The notes under the pieces were generated by a model, which worked only from the letters and a program-made list of their open reading frames with translations, did not search any database and had not been told where the DNA came from. Both the position numbers and the translations under genes were made by a program. From Nitrospira sp. (lineage in GTDB: Bacteria; Nitrospirota; Nitrospiria; Nitrospirales; Nitrospiraceae), in the NCBI GenBank assembly GCA_024998705.1, contig JACOEF010000411.1:1-6232 (forward strand): a stretch of 6,232 nucleotides of DNA, read 5' to 3'. Below, piece after piece: positions 5,671-6,232 of the stretch (positions are counted from its first letter, which is position 1; every line of letters starts with the position of its first letter).

Positions 5671-6232
5671 ATGGGTGTGAGGGCGAGGGACCAGAGTGGA
5701 ACGGGGGTGGGCGATCGCTCTCTCGTGACGGGGCTGCTCATCAGCTATGGGCTGTTCTGGATCGGGCTGGCGATTGCGCCGGTGGATCGGCAGGACTGGT
5801 TTTTGGAAAATTTGCTCGCGGTCGCGCTCGTGGCAGTGCTTGTTTTGACCTACCGGCGGTTCGCGTTGTCCCTCCCTTCCTATTACTTGATTCTGGCCTT
5901 CCTGCTGCTCCATGCGATCGGCGCCCATTACACCTATGCGGAAGTTCCCTTCGGGTTTTGGTTGAAAGATGCGTTGGCATTGAGTCGAAACCCGTTCGAT
6001 CGTCTCGTGCATTTTGCCTATGGGGCGCTCCTGGTCTATCCCCTGCGTGAAGTGCTCACGCGTCTGGCGGGTGTGCGGGGGATGTGGGTGAGCTATCTGG
6101 CGGTCAGCGGCATTCTGGCACAAAGCGGTTTCTTCGAAGTGATCGAGGCGATTGTCGCGATGATCGTCAGCCCTGAGCTGGGCAGTCTGTATCTGGGCAC
6201 CCAAGGGGACGAATGGGATGCGCAGAAAGATA
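5671..6232 (+). CDS. DUF2238 (YjdF-type) membrane protein, copy 2 (3' end outside window)
   Basis: ATG 5671 lies 10 bases after the stop of copy 1, with AGGCGG about seven bases upstream. The frame is open for 187 codons to the window edge; only the last helix and tail are missing. It shares with copy 1 HAIGAHYTYAEVP (80-92), NPFDRLVHFAYG (106-117), FFEVIEA (153-159) and YLGTQGDEWDAQKD (173-186). The N-terminal tail is longer by about 13 residues and polar. Most differences are in the hydrophobic helices and in the loop between the FDR-VHF and E-IE motifs, as expected for a diverged tandem duplicate. Both copies keep all the polar motifs, so both are probably active. They may work together as a heteromer or act on different substrates. 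Confidence 0.87.
   Translation, partial: MGVRARDQSGTGVGDRSLVTGLLISYGLFWIGLAIAPVDRQDWFLENLLAVALVAVLVLTYRRFALSLPSYYLILAFLLLHAIGAHYTYAEVPFGFWLKDALALSRNPFDRLVHFAYGALLVYPLREVLTRLAGVRGMWVSYLAVSGILAQSGFFEVIEAIVAMIVSPELGSLYLGTQGDEWDAQKD

Noticed and set aside
5003..5680. 225-codon plus-strand frame overlapping the first DUF2238 gene
   Set aside because: It is a +1/-1 shadow of the real gene, rich in Arg/Gly/Ser, without membrane helices.
5503..6204. 233-codon minus-strand frame
   Set aside because: It is antisense to the second DUF2238 gene and His/Gln/Pro-rich, as typical for shadows of membrane proteins.

Overview
The window is moderately GC-rich bacterial DNA. The protein types and codon choices resemble Nitrospira or a related Nitrospirota bacterium. 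That placement is an inference from how the proteins look and was not tested. No rRNA, tRNA, CRISPR array or insertion sequence was seen.

Layout. (1) Positions 1-1201, minus strand: an open, truncated gene for a two-domain protein with an N-terminal PqqD-like domain and a C-terminal HPr-kinase-like domain (Walker A GSGKT). (2) 1519-1889, plus strand: a broken C-terminal piece of a CapA-type protein. (3) 1963-2366, minus strand: a small exported c-type cytochrome (CHYCH) with one frameshift. (4) 2521-2770, minus strand: a probable PDZ-domain remnant with stops. (5) 3145-3546, plus strand: an intact, very charged protein made of three helical repeats with an exact 39-residue period, behind a strong ribosome binding site. 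(6) 3565-4153: no supported gene. (7) 4207-4377, plus strand: a 56-residue Cys-rich, zinc-ribbon-like protein with a strong ribosome binding site. (8) 4361-4777, minus strand: a broken SufB/SufD-family C-terminus. (9) 5022-5660 and 5671-6232 (runs off the edge), plus strand: two tandem paralogous DUF2238 (YjdF-type) membrane proteins.

The middle of the window (about 1.5-4.8 kb) looks like a gene graveyard with a few intact small genes in it. In the CapA, cytochrome and Suf pieces, each break can be repaired by restoring a single base. This means either recent decay or base-dropping sequencing error. The DUF2238 pair is very likely one operon. The kinase gene stands at the end of a possible peptide-modification locus that continues to the left, outside the window. 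The PqqD domain (a peptide-leader binder in known systems) fused to an HprK-like kinase is the strongest hint of an unusual system here.
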